Positions 5,736 through 7,165 of a stretch of 7,165 nucleotides of DNA are shown here, one piece after another. The notes under the pieces were generated by a model, which saw only the letters and a list, made by a program, of their open reading frames with translations, made no database searches and was not told where the DNA came from. Positions within the stretch are counted from its first letter, which is position 1; each line of letters begins with the position of its first letter. The DNA comes from an uncultured Ruminococcus sp. (GTDB lineage: Bacteria; Bacillota; Clostridia; Oscillospirales; Acutalibacteraceae): contig CALZCU010000044.1 in NCBI GenBank assembly GCA_945632055.1, positions 1-7,165 of the forward strand. Reading direction: 5' to 3'. A program made the translations under genes and the position numbers.

Positions 5736-7165
5736 CTCCCTTCTCAAGCTCTTTTTCTATTGATGCGAACACCTCGTCATTCGCAACATCAAATGTATTT
5801 CTTGAATCGCTTATGCGATATGCGCAAACGCTGTCATATGGGCAGTATTCGCAGGCATCGTGCGCTCCCTTTGTCGGCGAAGCCTCAATTTTTCCGCCGT
5901 AAAGCTCCTTGCCCATTGAAATGACGATTGAATCGAGCTTTTTGAATATCTGACCAAACTGTTCAAGACTTGCAAGACTGCGAGTTGACACAGGTGAGTC
6001 GAGCTTTATTTTTACGGGAATGTACTTGCCTGTTCCCGATTTATCCATACCCTTTACAACTGTTACATCATCGAGAATAAGTCCGTTCATTTTCAGAGCA
6101 CTGTCGATTGAAGAGGAAATTTCTTCATCAGAAAGCCTTTTATCAGCCGAAACAATCGGAACAGTCGCAGGCATATAGAGTATACCCGACGGCACTGCTT
6201 CTCCGTATTTTTCATTACCGTTGAGCTTGATTGAATAAAGATACAACAGCATTTGAAGATTAAGTCCGTAGAGAATGTCCGACAGCTTAAACTGCTTTGT
6301 TCCCGTCTTGTAGTCAATTATACGGATATACTTTTCTCCGTCATTCTCCATTACATCAACCCTGTCAACACTGCCGCAGACTGCAATTTTGTGGCCGTCA
6401 GGCAGATTTACGGTGTATGCAGGAATATCCTTTCCGATTTTCAGCTCGCAGTCGGAAAGGGAGAAATCGCTCTGTGAAAGCTCGTCTACAATATGCTTTA
6501 AAAGAATAAAAACATTTTCGGAAAGTGTTTTCAGTCTGTAGAGAAAGGCTTTTGAAAGGCTTTCTGCTCCGCCGAAATATTCCTCGGAATAATCACTCAG
6601 TATTGAATTTATAAAGGATTTTAGCTGTTCATCGCTCATTGAAGCGTATTCATTCTTGCCAAACTCTGTAAAAAATCTTTCAAGAATAAAATGAACGAGC
6701 GTTCCGTACTCCATCGGGTTAATCTCAGCCCTGCGAAGCTCACGCACATTGAGTCCGTAGTTGCAGAAGTACGCAAATTTGCAAAGGCTGAACTTTTCAA
6801 TCTGAGAAGCAGAAAGGCGCAAATCGTTTCCAAAAAGCCGCTCTGCATTTTCGGAGTTTTCTATTCTAAAGGGTGAGCGGTCTGTTGAACGCTTAACAGC
6901 CTTGCTTTTTGCACAGTAGTGTGTATTATTTGCAAAAAACTCCTCCAAACCCTTAAGTCCTCTGCTGTTCTGAGCAAGCGAGCGTGAGTATTCCTCAAAT
7001 GCAGGCTGAACAGCGCACATCACATCTTTTTTGCGGTTATAATCTGCCTTATCCGTCATAACTGCGTTAGGAAATGCTCTGTGTACTTCCTCAAAAATCA
7101 CAGACGGATTGTAGGGCGAGCCGAGCAAATCGGCAGTCGGATATGAAATATACAGCTTCTCTGAC
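5728..7165 (-). CDS. addB: ATP-dependent helicase/nuclease subunit B (AddB), C-terminal part
   Basis: The frame is open to the right edge, giving 478 residues; the family is usually about 1150 aa, so roughly the N-terminal 650 lie outside. The visible part begins SEKLYISYPTAD, typical of the end of the helicase-like core. It then carries the AddB nuclease domain: YGTLVHFILERF (H158 in fragment numbering), GSVDRVD with D267, and the catalytic core IIDYKTG with D284 and K286. Four cysteines, C128 (in SLCKF) and C438, C441 and C447 (in CEYCPYDSVC), match the iron-sulfur cluster pattern known in AddB: one distant cysteine plus C-x2-C-x5-C. AddB partners AddA in processing DNA ends; in B. subtilis the AddB helicase-like part reads Chi while its nuclease cuts the other strand. 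The TTG at 7128 is an internal leucine codon, not the start. The gene ends in TAG at 5730-5728, inside the start of addA. Confidence 0.96.
   Translation of the reverse strand, partial: SEKLYISYPTADLLGSPYNPSVIFEEVHRAFPNAVMTDKADYNRKKDVMCAVQPAFEEYSRSLAQNSRGLKGLEEFFANNTHYCAKSKAVKRSTDRSPFRIENSENAERLFGNDLRLSASQIEKFSLCKFAYFCNYGLNVRELRRAEINPMEYGTLVHFILERFFTEFGKNEYASMSDEQLKSFINSILSDYSEEYFGGAESLSKAFLYRLKTLSENVFILLKHIVDELSQSDFSLSDCELKIGKDIPAYTVNLPDGHKIAVCGSVDRVDVMENDGEKYIRIIDYKTGTKQFKLSDILYGLNLQMLLYLYSIKLNGNEKYGEAVPSGILYMPATVPIVSADKRLSDEEISSSIDSALKMNGLILDDVTVVKGMDKSGTGKYIPVKIKLDSPVSTRSLASLEQFGQIFKKLDSIVISMGKELYGGKIEASPTKGAHDACEYCPYDSVCAYRISDSRNTFDVANDEVFASIEKELEKGDE
5736..5742 (-). promoter_or_regulatory. 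Ribosome binding site for addA inside addB
   Basis: AAGGGAG lies within the last codons of addB. It abuts the ATG at 5735-5733 with no spacer, which is poor geometry, but is nine bases from the TTG at 5726-5724, which is good geometry. The true addA start is therefore uncertain by a few codons, and translation is probably coupled to addB termination (TAG at 5730-5728). Confidence 0.6.

Noticed and set aside
5728..7128. AddB starting at the TTG at 7128
   Set aside because: The frame stays open to the window edge and the upstream residues (LYISYPTAD) match AddB, so the TTG is internal and the gene is truncated by the window.

Overview
The window looks like a chromosomal segment of a low-to-moderate-GC, Gram-positive gut anaerobe of the Oscillospiraceae/Ruminococcus type. 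The evidence is an addB-addA helicase-nuclease pair in the usual Firmicutes order, a secreted protein with a Ruminococcus-style dockerin (two INIKDAT-type segments), Thr/Pro/Glu-rich linkers between binding-like modules, and a sigma-A-type promoter with AAGGG/AAAGGA ribosome binding sites. The dockerin plus starch-binding-like modules recalls the amylosome of Ruminococcus bromii and relatives. The species cannot be settled from the sequence alone.

Layout: all three genes are on the minus strand, so they read from right to left. At the right edge (5728-7165) is the C-terminal part of addB, whose start lies outside the window. addA (2178-5735) follows and overlaps the addB stop by 8 nt, so the two are an operon and their products form one DNA end-processing enzyme. 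A 403-bp, very AT-rich gap (1775-2177) then holds a possible weak terminator for addBA, an inverted repeat, a near-consensus extended -10 promoter, and a leader of about 215 nt with several potential RNA helices. The last gene (1774 to beyond position 1) encodes a secreted dockerin protein. Its order is signal peptide, N-terminal dockerin, three binding-like beta-rich modules and three low-complexity linkers; it runs off the left edge inside a 12-bp tandem repeat.

How the genes relate: AddB and AddA work together in double-strand-break repair. The dockerin gene has its own promoter and is functionally unrelated; its product is expected to be exported and docked on a cell-surface or extracellular cohesin scaffold, probably to help bind starch or a related glucan. 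No phage, transposon, CRISPR, tRNA or rRNA signal was seen. The least ordinary parts are the dockerin protein's architecture (docking module first, no catalytic domain in the visible 591 residues) and the structured leader in front of it, which carries a strong Shine-Dalgarno-like sequence with no convincing reading frame.
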